The position numbers were made by a program, and so were the translations under genes. From Carnobacterium iners (GTDB lineage: Bacteria; Bacillota; Bacilli; Lactobacillales; Carnobacteriaceae), in assembly GCF_900177385.1 (NCBI RefSeq), contig NZ_FXBJ01000002.1:1864001-1928000 (forward strand): a DNA stretch of 64,000 bases. Direction: 5' to 3'. Shown here piece by piece: positions 46,321 through 56,784 of the stretch. Under the pieces are notes generated by a model. That model was given only the letters and a program-made list of their open reading frames with translations. It was not told the origin of the DNA and made no database searches. How positions within the stretch are numbered: position 1 is the first letter of the stretch; every line of letters starts with the position of its first letter.

Positions 46321-46962
46321 ATGAAGAAACGTACTACAGCAGCTTATGCTATGATTGCCGCTTTCTTTTTATCCGGCTGCACAACTGACGGGATTGCAGA
46401 TGCTACAAGGAGTACCAAAGAAATTGAGCCCATTGAACAAGCACTTATAACGGAACTAAACACGGTTACTAAACAAGAAAAAGGGTTGCAAGAAACCGTT
46501 GAATTCGCTTTGTCTAAGAATAAAGAAGAAAAACCCTTTACTGATAAAAATTCGACTCTTTTCAAAAATATTGATGAGCGCAAAAATTCACTCAAAGCTA
46601 TTAAAGTATCTGTTAATGAACTAGATTTAAAACAAAAAAGTTTAGTTGAAAATGATGGAACAAAATTACCTGAAAAAGAAATAGATTCCTTAACAACTAG
46701 TATGAAAGAAATAAGCACCTCTCTTGATGACTATACTAAAAATTACGAACAAAACTTGGCAGAAGAAGAAAAATACTTTCAATCCCTCGGAACTAAAGAA
46801 GCAACTTATCAAACATTAATAGATGGAATAGCCGCTATTAATGAGCAAGATTCTACAAATAAAGAACAGTTAAAAAAATTAAACGAACAATTCAACCAGT
46901 TAAGAACCCACCGTAAAGAGGCACAAGAACAATTGAGTTCGTTATCAGAGTCAACAAAATAA
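46321..46962 (+). CDS. YkyA-like cell-wall-binding lipoprotein
   Basis: This 213-residue lipoprotein has a signal peptide ending in the lipobox LSGC at about residues 17-20. The mature part is almost entirely helical and charged, rich in Lys, Glu, Ser and Thr, with heptad-like spacing that suggests coiled coil. It resembles the Bacillus YkyA group, called putative cell-wall-binding lipoproteins. ATG 46321 is chosen because AAAAGGAG lies just before it and the signal peptide begins there. It is the first of three exported proteins in one operon. Confidence 0.75.
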   Translation: MKKRTTAAYAMIAAFFLSGCTTDGIADATRSTKEIEPIEQALITELNTVTKQEKGLQETVEFALSKNKEEKPFTDKNSTLFKNIDERKNSLKAIKVSVNELDLKQKSLVENDGTKLPEKEIDSLTTSMKEISTSLDDYTKNYEQNLAEEEKYFQSLGTKEATYQTLIDGIAAINEQDSTNKEQLKKLNEQFNQLRTHRKEAQEQLSSLSESTK

Positions 46963-46980
46963 TAATTGGAGTGATAAAAA

Positions 46981-47844
46981 ATGAAACATGCATTATCGTT
47001 TTGTGGAGTAACTTTAATCAGCGCCTTGCTACTAAGTGCTTGCCAAACAAATAATCCAACGGCTTCTAAAACAAATTCAATAACTTCTTCCCTTACTCAA
47101 AGCGATTCGAGTGCAACAAAAGCATCAAGTGATAGTGCTCTTGCTGAATCTGAAAAGATAATTGAAGAGAAAAAACTAAAACCAGTAGAGTATACATACA
47201 GCGTTAACCCAGCTATCTTCACTATTGAACCCTTGAAAAAAGAAGGCAATACAAAAGTGGCTTTATTAACTTTTGATGATGCTCCCGATAAATATGCTGT
47301 TGAGATTGCTAAAAAACTAAAATCTGTTGATGCGCCTGCGGTATTCTTCGTTAATGGCATGTATGCTGAATCGGATGAAGGCAAGCAAAAGCTAAAAGAA
47401 ATCCATGATATGGGCTTTGAGATTGGTAATCACTCACAAACACATGCTAACTTAAGTGAAATTACACCAGAAGAACAACGCCAAGAAATCGTCAAAACAA
47501 ATGAACTAGTTTATGAAATAACAGGAGTAAAACCTCGTTTCTTTAGAGCTCCATACGGTGTGAATACAGATGTATCTGCTCAAATTATCGAAGAAGAAAA
47601 AATGGTGTTTATGAACTGGACATACGGATACGATTGGGAAGCAGATTATCAAAACCCTGAAGCTTTGACGGATATCATGCTAAACACCGATTATTTGAGT
47701 GATGGTGCAAACTTATTGATGCACGATCGCTCCTGGACAAGCGAAGCTGCTATTGCTATTGCAGAAGGTTTGAAAGAAAAAGGCTACACATTGATAGATC
47801 CAGCATTAATCGCATCACCAGAAAGAGAGGAATCTACCCAATGA
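46981..47844 (+). CDS. polysaccharide deacetylase lipoprotein (CE4 family)
   Basis: This 287-residue lipoprotein has the lipobox LLSAC at about residues 17-21, a Ser/Thr-rich linker, and a CE4 NodB domain from about residue 95. Motifs are LTFDDAPD (metal Asp), NHSQTH (metal His pair), RAPYG, and LLMHD near the end. It probably removes acetyl groups from peptidoglycan GlcNAc or another surface glycan, outside the cell. It starts 18 bases after the YkyA-like gene and overlaps the next by four bases (ATGA). Confidence 0.9.
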   Translation: MKHALSFCGVTLISALLLSACQTNNPTASKTNSITSSLTQSDSSATKASSDSALAESEKIIEEKKLKPVEYTYSVNPAIFTIEPLKKEGNTKVALLTFDDAPDKYAVEIAKKLKSVDAPAVFFVNGMYAESDEGKQKLKEIHDMGFEIGNHSQTHANLSEITPEEQRQEIVKTNELVYEITGVKPRFFRAPYGVNTDVSAQIIEEEKMVFMNWTYGYDWEADYQNPEALTDIMLNTDYLSDGANLLMHDRSWTSEAAIAIAEGLKEKGYTLIDPALIASPEREESTQ

Positions 47845-49055
47845 TGACTACTAAAAAACTAACGAATAGTTTATTGCTAAGTTTTTTACTTTTTACTGCT
47901 TTTCCATTAGCAACACATGCAGCTGATCCTATCAAGAATCAACCTATCGAAGTCAACGATCAACCTCTTTTAAGCATCCCTAAAAAATTCCCAGCACAAT
48001 TTGCTTATGATAGTGGAATTAATATTGCTTATCCTGAAAACGGGGTTAAAGGAGTCTATTTAACGGCTTATTCTGCTGGTGCACCAAAAAGAATGGCTGA
48101 ATTATCTGAATTTGTTACCTCTAGTGGCTTAAATGCTATGGTTATTGATATAAAAGATGATATTGGCCACCTTACTACAGATATAAAATCCGATAACGAA
48201 CTAATTCAAAAAAGCACTCAAAACTATATTGCTGATCCAGATTCAATGATGGTCAATTTAGAAAAAAATCAAATTTATCCTATTGCTCGAGTAGTTGTTT
48301 TTAAAGATACTTTACTTGCAGAAGCAAAACCAGAATTATCTTTCAAGCGTCCCGATGGAAGTGTTTGGAAAAACAGCAATGGCGATGCCTTTGTAAATCC
48401 ATTCTCAAAAGAAGTTTGGGAGTACAATGTTGAAGTAGCTAAACAAGCTGCGAAAATGGGCTTCAAGGAAATTCAGTTTGATTATGTTCGTTTCCCAGAA
48501 GGTTTTGAAACGCAAAGCGATAGTTTAAGTTACACTCGTGGCGATTATCAAGACAGTGAATTGGATGAAGTGCAACAGCGTGTTACTGCTGTAACCGATT
48601 TTGTTAAATATGCACGCGAAGAGTTGCGTCCGTATGGCGTTGAGGTATCTGTAGATATCTTTGGTTATGCTGCTATTGTTCCAGAAGCTCCAGGAATTGG
48701 GCAAAACTTTGGTAAAATTTCTGAAAATGTCGATGTTATTTCTTCGATGATTTATCCTAGTCACTGGGGTTCTTATTTTGGGATTGCAAAACCCGACCTT
48801 GAACCTTACAAATTAGTCCAAGAATACATGAAAGTTGAAAATGAGTTACTAGGTTCATTAGAAACACCACCTAAATCAAGACCTTGGCTACAAGACTTCA
48901 CGGCTTCTTATCTTGGTGCTGGTAACTACATCAATTATGGAGCCCCTCAAGTATCTGATCAAATCAAAGCTTTACACGAAGCTGGAATTGAAGAGTTTCT
49001 TTTATGGGATGCCAATAATACTTACACGCCAGGTGTAGAGTACAACTTAAAATAG
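47841..49055 (+). CDS. secreted putative glycoside hydrolase (DUF4015/GH-like)
   Basis: This 404-residue exported protein has a classic signal peptide, hydrophobic through LLLSFLLFTAFPLATHAAD, with likely cleavage after THA. There is no lipobox. The rest matches the DUF4015 putative glycoside hydrolases with a TIM-barrel look: GVYLTAYSAG, AMVIDIKDD, IQFDYVRFPEG, VSVDIFGYA, SSMIYPSHWG and FLLWDANNTYTPG near the end. Conserved Asp residues at the strand ends could be catalytic. It is coupled to the deacetylase gene, so both may act on one wall polymer. Confidence 0.85.
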   Translation: MMTTKKLTNSLLLSFLLFTAFPLATHAADPIKNQPIEVNDQPLLSIPKKFPAQFAYDSGINIAYPENGVKGVYLTAYSAGAPKRMAELSEFVTSSGLNAMVIDIKDDIGHLTTDIKSDNELIQKSTQNYIADPDSMMVNLEKNQIYPIARVVVFKDTLLAEAKPELSFKRPDGSVWKNSNGDAFVNPFSKEVWEYNVEVAKQAAKMGFKEIQFDYVRFPEGFETQSDSLSYTRGDYQDSELDEVQQRVTAVTDFVKYAREELRPYGVEVSVDIFGYAAIVPEAPGIGQNFGKISENVDVISSMIYPSHWGSYFGIAKPDLEPYKLVQEYMKVENELLGSLETPPKSRPWLQDFTASYLGAGNYINYGAPQVSDQIKALHEAGIEEFLLWDANNTYTPGVEYNLK

Positions 49056-49073
49056 AAACTTTCACCTTTACTT

Positions 49074-49121
49074 AAGGCCCCTTTATCGTCTCATATAACA
49101 GACGAAGAAGGGGCCTCTTTT
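49074..49121 (+). terminator. terminator after the envelope cassette
   Basis: AAGGCCCCTT / AAGGGGCCTCTTTT enclosing a second small stem, TCGTC / GACGA. Confidence 0.88.
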
Positions 49122-49197
49122 AATATAAAAAAGATTGTCTATCTCGTACAGATTATACTTGTACGAAATAAACAAACTTTTATTTTTTTATTCCTTT

Positions 49198-52100
49198 TTA
49201 TTCGTTTACTAGAACCAATTCATTGTTAGCTAATAAACATAAATAAGCTTCTACAACAGGTTTATTCAAACTAATTTCAAGTGCTTTTCGATATAAATTC
49301 ATTTGTCCTTTATATTTTGCAAGCATCTTCTTACTAGCTTTCAAACCGTAGCGAGTAATTTGGTCTGTTTTATAATCAAATAAAATAATCTTTTTTTCAA
49401 ATTCCAAGTACCCATCTACAATTCCGTGTATCAAAATATTATCTTTTGCAGTAGGATCTAAATCAGTAAAGATCTTATCTGCTTTTATTAGTAATGAAAA
49501 AGGGGCTTCTCTTTTAACTTGTTCGGGATGAGTTAATAATAACTGTCCTAATTTGTTTTCAAAAAAGCGAACGATTTTTTCCTCTTCTATTTTTACAGCT
49601 ACTTCAGGTTGCAACATACCACGTTCAACTAGGTTCAGTATTAGTTCGCTAACTGAAATGGCAGTAACCGGTTCAAAAAGATTAATAGATTGCATCACTA
49701 AGTGTGTTGCTGTTCCTATTTCTGCACTTGTGGGAGCTGTCATCTCTGCCATAAATTTAGGTCGTGTCAACTTGTCCTCTACAAATCGATTTTGATTGCG
49801 TGGCTGGTTCACATCTATTTTGACCATGAACTCATCTTCTGGTTCTTCAAATAACCGCTTAATCTCTGAGACAGATTGATAACTAGTTGTGTGAGTTGAT
49901 TTTTCATAACGGTAAGTATAATCCATGAGCGCTAACGCTTCTTCTAATAGCAGTTGTTCCTCAGCAACTAAGGTGTTTTTTGAAACAGATTCATCAAGTT
50001 TTTCAATCCACTTTTCGTCTGTTTCAAGATTTTCTTGAATTAATTCTTCTTGAATCATCCTTTCTTTATAAAAGTGAATAGAAAACTTAGCCGGATGATT
50101 TTTAATGTGCACATTATTAGCCGTGATCGAAAGAAAATCATTTATTGCATCTGAATGTCTCATCAACGAAAGTCCAATCCATTTCATTAAGCTATTTGCT
50201 GCCAGACGATCGGCATTAGGCAAAACAGTTGCTTCATGCCCACTTATGATTCCCCATTCTTTGTAAGCAGCTTCTTCATCTATATAGGAACCAACTAAAA
50301 AGAGTTTTTCTTCAGCGCGAGTCAGAGCAACATATAGTTTTCTCATCTCTTCTGATAGCAACTTAGCTTTTCTCTCCACTTTTAATGCACTATTAGACAA
50401 TGAAGCATAACGGATGTGGCTCTCTTGATCTCTATATTCCGTCCCAATTCCAAAATCTTCATTAAACAAATAACTTTTTGTAATGTCTTGTAAATTAAAC
50501 CTTTTAGTTAAATCTAACACAAAAACAACCGGAAATTCTAACCCTTTACTAGCATGAATGGTCATAACGCGCACCGCATCTTCATCTGCAGCAATGGCTT
50601 TAGGTTCAGCTAAATCTTTATCCTTTTCTTGCATCTTTTCAATAAAGCGAACAAATTGAAAGAGTCCTTTAAAACTCATTTTCTCATAGCTAGCCGCTCT
50701 TTCGTATAAAGCATGTAGATTTGCTTTGCGCTGACGCCCTGAACTCATCCCTCCTACGTAATCAAGGAATTGAGTATCTGTATAGATAGACCAAATCAAT
50801 TCGACTAAATGATTTCTTCTCGCCTCTTCCCGCCATTTTTTTAAACGAGATAAAAACACATCAATTTTATTAAATAAGGCTGTCGTAAATCCACTAGCTT
50901 TATCTTCTCCTGGATAAGAAGAATAAAATCGATTAAGTGCTTCGTAATAATCACCTGTTTTTTGACTAATTCGAATAGATGCTAGTTCATTTTCATTTAA
51001 ACCCACAATAGGTGAACGCAAAACAGCAGCTAAAGGAATATCTTGATATGGATTATCAATAATTTTTAGTAAAGACATCATAATCGTAATCTCAGTCGTT
51101 TGAAAATAATTTTGTGTGTTATTGACAGATAACGGAACCGATAGACGGTTAAATATCTCTAGTAAAACTAAATTATTTTTTTTAGTAGGGGTTAATAAGA
51201 CAATGTCCTTGTATCTAATAGGACGGTTACTTTTTAATTTCTTATCATAAATAGGAAATCCTTCTTGAATCAGTTGTTGAATTTTTTGACCCACCATTAG
51301 TAGCTCGCCTTGCGTTTTGCCTTCTATTTGCATATCGTAATCTAAAGACTCTTCATCAGCCTCATCTTTTTTTGTTTCTTTTCCTTTTTCATAAATCAGA
51401 ATCTCTGTAGCATGCTCAGTTGTTTCTGGAAAGTCAGTAAAACCTTGAATTAATTTAGCAGGCTCATTATAATCCATTTGGCCAACAGACTTATCCATCA
51501 GTTGTTCAAAGATTAAATTAGTAAATTGTAAAATCTCCCCTCGTGATCGGAAATTTTCAGCTAAAATAATCCGTTCGCCACCATTATTTTCACCGTACTT
51601 TTCGTATTTCTCTAAAAACAAACCAGGATCCGCTAATCTAAAAGAGTAAATAGATTGTTTGACGTCTCCTACCATAAAAAGATTGCCCGTATCTTTTTCG
51701 TCTTTTGTTAACCAGTGCATAATATTTTCCTGTAGTTTATTGATATCTTGATACTCATCAATCATAACTTCTTTAAATTTTTCTCGATAGTGACTAGATG
51801 CTTCTGTTGGTGTCCACTTTTGAGCTTCATTTTTAGCTAGAATTTCTAGTGTTAAGTGCTCTAAGTCATTGAAATCTAGTAAATTTCGCTCATTTTTTCT
51901 CTCGCGATAAGCTAGTGAATATACCTTTGCAACACGAGCCATCTCTTCAATTAGTGGCACTGTTTTTATCATGATTGCAAGTTGATTTTCTAAAGGCGCA
52001 TTAAAATACTCTTCTTTCATTTTTTCATAACGAGTCTTTGTTTGTTTTCGTAAAATCGCCATTTCGATACCGGCTTCTTTTACACTATCATCGGCTGATT

Positions 52101-52995
52101 TTTTGACTGCCCTCCAATTAACGAACTTAAAGGATTGAACTAAAGGATAGACGTCTTGATAGTGATCAGCTTGAATAAGCGCAAGTACCTCTTTAAAATG
52201 GGCTGCTTCACTGGCAACTATTTCAGTCTGATTGACTAACTCTTGCTCGCCTTCGCCAATTTTAACAGCCGTTAAGTCTAATTCAATAAAATTTATCAAA
52301 CTATCTGACAGTTGAGGTTTTACTAGTTGTTGAAATAAGATTCCTTTTGAAAAAGAATCTAACGTATCATTATATAAACCAGAAAGATTTTCCAACCAAT
52401 AATCGGGATCAGGATTGGCTCTAGAGAATTCATATAGCGAAAAAATAAGTTCGGTTAATCCAGTATCACTACGATCGTTAGAATAAGCACGGGCTAAATC
52501 GAGAAATGAAGCTGTTTCATCTCCGTATAACGTTTCTCTAACCTCTTCCCAAACGGACTCTTTTAATAAAACGATTTCTGTTTCATCTGTTAACAATCTA
52601 AAAACAGGGTCTAGATCAATTAAATAATAATAACGACGGATAACTTGTAAACAAAAGGCGTGAAGTGTGCTAATAGAAGCTTGTGGCAGTAGTGTCATTT
52701 GTTTTATTAAATGTTGCTTTTGTTCTGGGAGACCTTCACCAGTAATGGCTTGTTGAATAGCTGTTTTAATTCGTTCTTTCATTTCTCTTGCGGCCGCTTC
52801 TGTGTAGGTGACAATCAACAATTCGTCTACATTAACACCCGCTTTTATTTTTTCAATCACGCGTTGAACCAATACGGTTGTTTTACCCGATCCAGCTGAG
52901 GCAGAGACCAAAATATTATGGCCAGATTTGTGAATTGACTGCCATTGGCCATCTGTAAATCGGCTATTTAATGGTTTAATTGGCAATTGACTCAT
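49198..52995 (-). CDS. rexA: ATP-dependent helicase/nuclease subunit A (RexA/AddA)
   Basis: This 1265-residue subunit couples a UvrD-type 3'-5' helicase to a nuclease for double-strand break repair and Chi-regulated recombination. Walker A is SASAGSGKTT at 31-40. Helicase motif II-like VMIDEYQDIN and motif VI-like LYVALTRAEEKL are present. The C-terminal RecB-type nuclease shows LFDYKTDQI (Asp1207, Lys1209). Its ATG overlaps the rexB stop by four bases. Length and motifs are normal. Confidence 0.95.
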   Translation of the reverse strand: MSQLPIKPLNSRFTDGQWQSIHKSGHNILVSASAGSGKTTVLVQRVIEKIKAGVNVDELLIVTYTEAAAREMKERIKTAIQQAITGEGLPEQKQHLIKQMTLLPQASISTLHAFCLQVIRRYYYLIDLDPVFRLLTDETEIVLLKESVWEEVRETLYGDETASFLDLARAYSNDRSDTGLTELIFSLYEFSRANPDPDYWLENLSGLYNDTLDSFSKGILFQQLVKPQLSDSLINFIELDLTAVKIGEGEQELVNQTEIVASEAAHFKEVLALIQADHYQDVYPLVQSFKFVNWRAVKKSADDSVKEAGIEMAILRKQTKTRYEKMKEEYFNAPLENQLAIMIKTVPLIEEMARVAKVYSLAYRERKNERNLLDFNDLEHLTLEILAKNEAQKWTPTEASSHYREKFKEVMIDEYQDINKLQENIMHWLTKDEKDTGNLFMVGDVKQSIYSFRLADPGLFLEKYEKYGENNGGERIILAENFRSRGEILQFTNLIFEQLMDKSVGQMDYNEPAKLIQGFTDFPETTEHATEILIYEKGKETKKDEADEESLDYDMQIEGKTQGELLMVGQKIQQLIQEGFPIYDKKLKSNRPIRYKDIVLLTPTKKNNLVLLEIFNRLSVPLSVNNTQNYFQTTEITIMMSLLKIIDNPYQDIPLAAVLRSPIVGLNENELASIRISQKTGDYYEALNRFYSSYPGEDKASGFTTALFNKIDVFLSRLKKWREEARRNHLVELIWSIYTDTQFLDYVGGMSSGRQRKANLHALYERAASYEKMSFKGLFQFVRFIEKMQEKDKDLAEPKAIAADEDAVRVMTIHASKGLEFPVVFVLDLTKRFNLQDITKSYLFNEDFGIGTEYRDQESHIRYASLSNSALKVERKAKLLSEEMRKLYVALTRAEEKLFLVGSYIDEEAAYKEWGIISGHEATVLPNADRLAANSLMKWIGLSLMRHSDAINDFLSITANNVHIKNHPAKFSIHFYKERMIQEELIQENLETDEKWIEKLDESVSKNTLVAEEQLLLEEALALMDYTYRYEKSTHTTSYQSVSEIKRLFEEPEDEFMVKIDVNQPRNQNRFVEDKLTRPKFMAEMTAPTSAEIGTATHLVMQSINLFEPVTAISVSELILNLVERGMLQPEVAVKIEEEKIVRFFENKLGQLLLTHPEQVKREAPFSLLIKADKIFTDLDPTAKDNILIHGIVDGYLEFEKKIILFDYKTDQITRYGLKASKKMLAKYKGQMNLYRKALEISLNKPVVEAYLCLLANNELVLVNE

Positions 52996-55900
52996 TCATT
53001 TTCCTCCTTTTCTGCTAAAATTAACTTGAGAATATCCTCACGCTTTAATTTCTCTTCTTTTCGGTAGTTATTTTCAGGCAGCATATAATCAAACTGAGAG
53101 ACTGCTTTGAATTCGCCGCTAACAGTAGAGATATGTTGTTTTTTTTCAAAAAATGGATGGAGCGTTGTGACGCCTTTTGTGATGGCATTTCCGGCATCCA
53201 TGATTAGTTTTTGGTTGTGCATTCTTAAAGCCGCCATTTCTTCAAGTGTGACAAATCCACTTGATTTCAATGATTTATCTTTAAGCTGTTTGAATGGATA
53301 AACAAATGAAGCTGTCGTCGGTTCAATTGTATGATCTAAAGCTAATAATAATTCTTCTTCCTCTAGAAGAAGCCCATCTAATTTAAATTCTTTTAAAAAT
53401 TCTGTGGCTATCGACTCTTCATCTGTTATCTTTGTTTCTTTAATAAAAGGGTTCTTTACATGCACATAAAATGCTCCAACAGGTTTAGCTGAATGCCCAA
53501 TTAATTCTGTTGCGTTGCTTAAAGCCGTATCCAAATACGTAATCATTTGCATAGCTAAGCCATAATACGCTTCAAAATAATTAAACTTATGTGCACTTGA
53601 TTTATAGTCAACAACGCTTAAATAATGTTGATTCTCTACTTCTACTGCATCAACCCGATCAATTTTGCCGCGGATAAAAAGAGTTCCACCATTATTTAAG
53701 GGAAAAGATAGCCCTTCAATTCCTTTTTGATTAGCTAGCTGACCAAATAAGACTTCTGTTTGAACAGTCTTCATATTTGTCCTTCTGCTTTGATTGCCTA
53801 GTGCCCACACCATTCTTTTAATGGTTTGGCTTAATTGACTGCGAATGAATTTCATTCGATTAGAAGCAGATAAAATAGAGAATTTTGGCTTTTTGAATAA
53901 AACAGCTAAGACCTCATCTGTAATGAGTTCAATCGTTTCAGTGTCTAAATTAGCTAACGTCAACTCTCTAGTTAATAAAGACTTGAATAGTTGATCCAAC
54001 GCATCATGAAAGAATTCACCTGTTCCTGCCGGCGATAAACCGAATCGATCTCGTTCTTTTAATTTAAGCCCATATTGTAAAAAATGATTGTAAGGGTCTG
54101 CATAAAAGGTTTCTAAACGAGAAACCGATAAATAGAGATCTTTCCCATACAAACTAGTGGCAATCTCACTTTTTAACGGATGTGGAATATTTTTCTTTAC
54201 TAAGCTCGTTAACAAATGATGAAAGGGTAATGCTAGATTTTTATCTCGTTTGAAATAGCAATACACTCCTTTCCAAAATGGGGACAACTCTCCTTTTTTA
54301 TCTTGCTCTTTGCGAAGGACTAATAATAGTTGGCTCATTGTACTTTGCTTGGTTCCAATAAAACTTAGCGTTTCTTTAGGTGTTGGATTTTCTATTGAAC
54401 TAATTTCTGATCCTTTAAATTGAATAGGAAGAGAAAATTGCTTTCCTATCCGCTCTAGATAAGGCGATAGTTTAGCTGTTTCTTTGGAATCACTGTTAAG
54501 CGGATAAGAAAAAATCAGTTGCTCTGAGGAATCTAAAAAGGCATTGTAAGCAATAAAAGGCTCAGAAGCCATTAAATCTTCCGATGACGGTTTTAAATAT
54601 TTCCCAGAAGCTAAAAATTCAGAGAAAAAGGTGCGATCCTCATTTGTTAACATACTCTTATTTTCAGATTTAGCAGGCATATGGACATCTGTCATTCCTA
54701 ATAAAAAAGTAATTTTTGCTGTAGCAATTCTTGTTCCTTCAAGACCTGAAAAGATAACTTGATCAATATTAGGCGGCACAATGCTATAAGACGCATTCTC
54801 AAAACCAGCTGATAGAATAGCTTGGAAACTTTCCATTTCAAAACTTTCTTCACCCAATACTTCTACATATTCATCTAATAACTGCAAAAGAACGGCCCAA
54901 ATCTGTTCATGTTTTTTAGCCGTTTCTAAATCGTTGCTTTCAATCGCTTGGTCTCGCCAAAAAGTTAATTGAGTATCTACTCCTATTTTTTCTAAAAATA
55001 GATAAAGTATTTTTGCAGCATCAGCTCCAGTTTTAGCCTTTTCAAGCTGAGCAAAAAAAGGAAGCAGAGCATTTTTTAATAAAAATCTTACTTGGTTAGC
55101 AGTGTTTTCAATACGTTGGTCTGAGTCAGATTGAAAGTCAGTATCATCATAGTAGAACTTGGTATAATGCCAAGGCTCTTTCATAGTCCATTGGTAACCT
55201 TCGTACCCATAAGCTAGCACAACGTTCTCAGTTAAATCAATTTTATTACGAAACTGATTGACTTGATTTTGGATAGATTGAATTCGAGTTTTTCTGTCAA
55301 CAGGCAATTCACTAGACAGTTCTGGAATAAACAACTCTGTGCGTAGTAAACGCATGACATCTGTATAACGCCAATTTTTCCGTTTAATTGTTAGTATTGC
55401 ATCAATTAGCTCCACTAGTGGATGTTGAGTCATTAAATCAGCACTATCAATAAATGTTTCAATGCCGTTTTCCGCAAAAATAGGCCCTAGAATCGTTAAA
55501 TAATCTTGCGTATTTCGAGTTAAGATTAAGATATCTTTATACCGGTATTTTTCACTTTTTATCATTTTTCTAATTTCTTTTGCAACATGGGATACTTCTG
55601 CTTGTTTATCTTCAGCTACCCAGATTTTAACACAATCATCCATTGGAAGCTGTTGTTTTTTTAGATTAAAATCAATGGGACTCAATTTAGTTGACTCTAC
55701 CCAAAAATCTTCTAATTGATTTAATTCTTCACAATAAGAAGCGTCGATTTGTTGAATCAATCGATCAGGCGCAACTGGAATATGCTCAGTGCGAGCCAGT
55801 TGGTATAATTTGTAATACGTTTCGCCAGCTGCTTGGAAAAGTTCATGCATCCCTGGTTTTTCACTCGGATAACCTTTATCTAATGTCAAGGAAATAGTCA

Positions 55901-56606
55901 CTTTTTTAGCTGAGTGCATTAAAGCTAGAATCAATGCTTGTTCTTGAGCGGTAAACCGAAAGTAACTTTCAATATAAATAATCGTCTCTGAAAGATCTAC
56001 TTCTTGTAATTTTTTAATCAGTGCCGTCATGATATCTTCTGTTTCGACATACTTACCCATTAAAGAAGCATCAAAAGCTTGATACAATAAAGAGATATCT
56101 TTTAGTTTTAATTGAAAATCAACTTCTTGTGGGCTTGATCCTAACTGGTGAATCAATCCAGCTAAGTCATCTTGACTAATTCGGCCTGTTCTTAGTTCTA
56201 AAAATAAATCCGTTAATTGTTGAACAAAACCTGTTTTCCGCACTTCTCCACGATAAATGACCAATTGTTGCTCATAGTCGATTAATAACTTGCGTACGAG
56301 CATAGATAAACCAGAACTTGTTAATTGTGGTTTAATAAATATATCCGTATCTTGAAGCCAATACCATGCTAAACGATTGAAACTGAATACTTGAAGATTC
56401 ATCATACCCATCATTTTATTTTCATTAAAAGGAGGACGTTCTCCAATTTTTTCAAGTACAGTCATCTCAGCTTCGAATTTAATATGGTCTGGAACCAAAT
56501 AAAATACCTTAGCTTGTTTGTTCGTATTCAGTGTAGTGGCAATCTCATCTAACATAAAACCTCTTTTATCACGATTAGCTCGACCTAAAATAAACTGCAA
56601 CCCCAT
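52992..56606 (-). CDS. rexB: ATP-dependent helicase/deoxyribonuclease subunit B (RexB)
   Basis: This 1204-residue partner of RexA has the AddB/RexB layout with a C-terminal RecB-like nuclease domain (SVVDYKSSAHKF and the QMITYLD segment). It differs from Bacillus AddB: the N-terminal Walker A is replaced by GRANRDKRGF, and the four Fe-S cysteines are gone (ADPY where AddB has ACPF; Ser or other residues before VSQFD where AddB has C-x2-C-x5-C). This fits the RexB type of Lactobacillales. GAGGTGAG precedes the start. rexB and rexA form a two-gene operon. Confidence 0.92.
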   Translation of the reverse strand: MGLQFILGRANRDKRGFMLDEIATTLNTNKQAKVFYLVPDHIKFEAEMTVLEKIGERPPFNENKMMGMMNLQVFSFNRLAWYWLQDTDIFIKPQLTSSGLSMLVRKLLIDYEQQLVIYRGEVRKTGFVQQLTDLFLELRTGRISQDDLAGLIHQLGSSPQEVDFQLKLKDISLLYQAFDASLMGKYVETEDIMTALIKKLQEVDLSETIIYIESYFRFTAQEQALILALMHSAKKVTISLTLDKGYPSEKPGMHELFQAAGETYYKLYQLARTEHIPVAPDRLIQQIDASYCEELNQLEDFWVESTKLSPIDFNLKKQQLPMDDCVKIWVAEDKQAEVSHVAKEIRKMIKSEKYRYKDILILTRNTQDYLTILGPIFAENGIETFIDSADLMTQHPLVELIDAILTIKRKNWRYTDVMRLLRTELFIPELSSELPVDRKTRIQSIQNQVNQFRNKIDLTENVVLAYGYEGYQWTMKEPWHYTKFYYDDTDFQSDSDQRIENTANQVRFLLKNALLPFFAQLEKAKTGADAAKILYLFLEKIGVDTQLTFWRDQAIESNDLETAKKHEQIWAVLLQLLDEYVEVLGEESFEMESFQAILSAGFENASYSIVPPNIDQVIFSGLEGTRIATAKITFLLGMTDVHMPAKSENKSMLTNEDRTFFSEFLASGKYLKPSSEDLMASEPFIAYNAFLDSSEQLIFSYPLNSDSKETAKLSPYLERIGKQFSLPIQFKGSEISSIENPTPKETLSFIGTKQSTMSQLLLVLRKEQDKKGELSPFWKGVYCYFKRDKNLALPFHHLLTSLVKKNIPHPLKSEIATSLYGKDLYLSVSRLETFYADPYNHFLQYGLKLKERDRFGLSPAGTGEFFHDALDQLFKSLLTRELTLANLDTETIELITDEVLAVLFKKPKFSILSASNRMKFIRSQLSQTIKRMVWALGNQSRRTNMKTVQTEVLFGQLANQKGIEGLSFPLNNGGTLFIRGKIDRVDAVEVENQHYLSVVDYKSSAHKFNYFEAYYGLAMQMITYLDTALSNATELIGHSAKPVGAFYVHVKNPFIKETKITDEESIATEFLKEFKLDGLLLEEEELLLALDHTIEPTTASFVYPFKQLKDKSLKSSGFVTLEEMAALRMHNQKLIMDAGNAITKGVTTLHPFFEKKQHISTVSGEFKAVSQFDYMLPENNYRKEEKLKREDILKLILAEKEENE

Positions 56607-56707
56607 CTTACGCTCACCTCATCTGCTATTTTTGTCTCTTTTGAATCAATCATTTAATTTATTTTTAACTTTATTGCGTCTGTACATTGCATGATGAATG
56701 ATAACAA

Positions 56708-56753
56708 AAACACTCCAAAAGTTAGGTTTTTAAATCTAATTTTTGAAGTGCTT
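56708..56753 (-). terminator. terminator after the DUF1294 gene
   Basis: Minus strand CACTTCAAAAATTAG / CTAACTTTTGGAGTG followed by TTTTTG. Confidence 0.75.
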
Positions 56754-56784
56754 ATGCGAATGATAAAAAACTAATATAGCTAGA

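Noticed and set aside
46344-46718. 124-codon minus-strand frame
   Set aside because: Antisense to the lipoprotein gene, which has its own ribosome site, signal peptide and lipobox.
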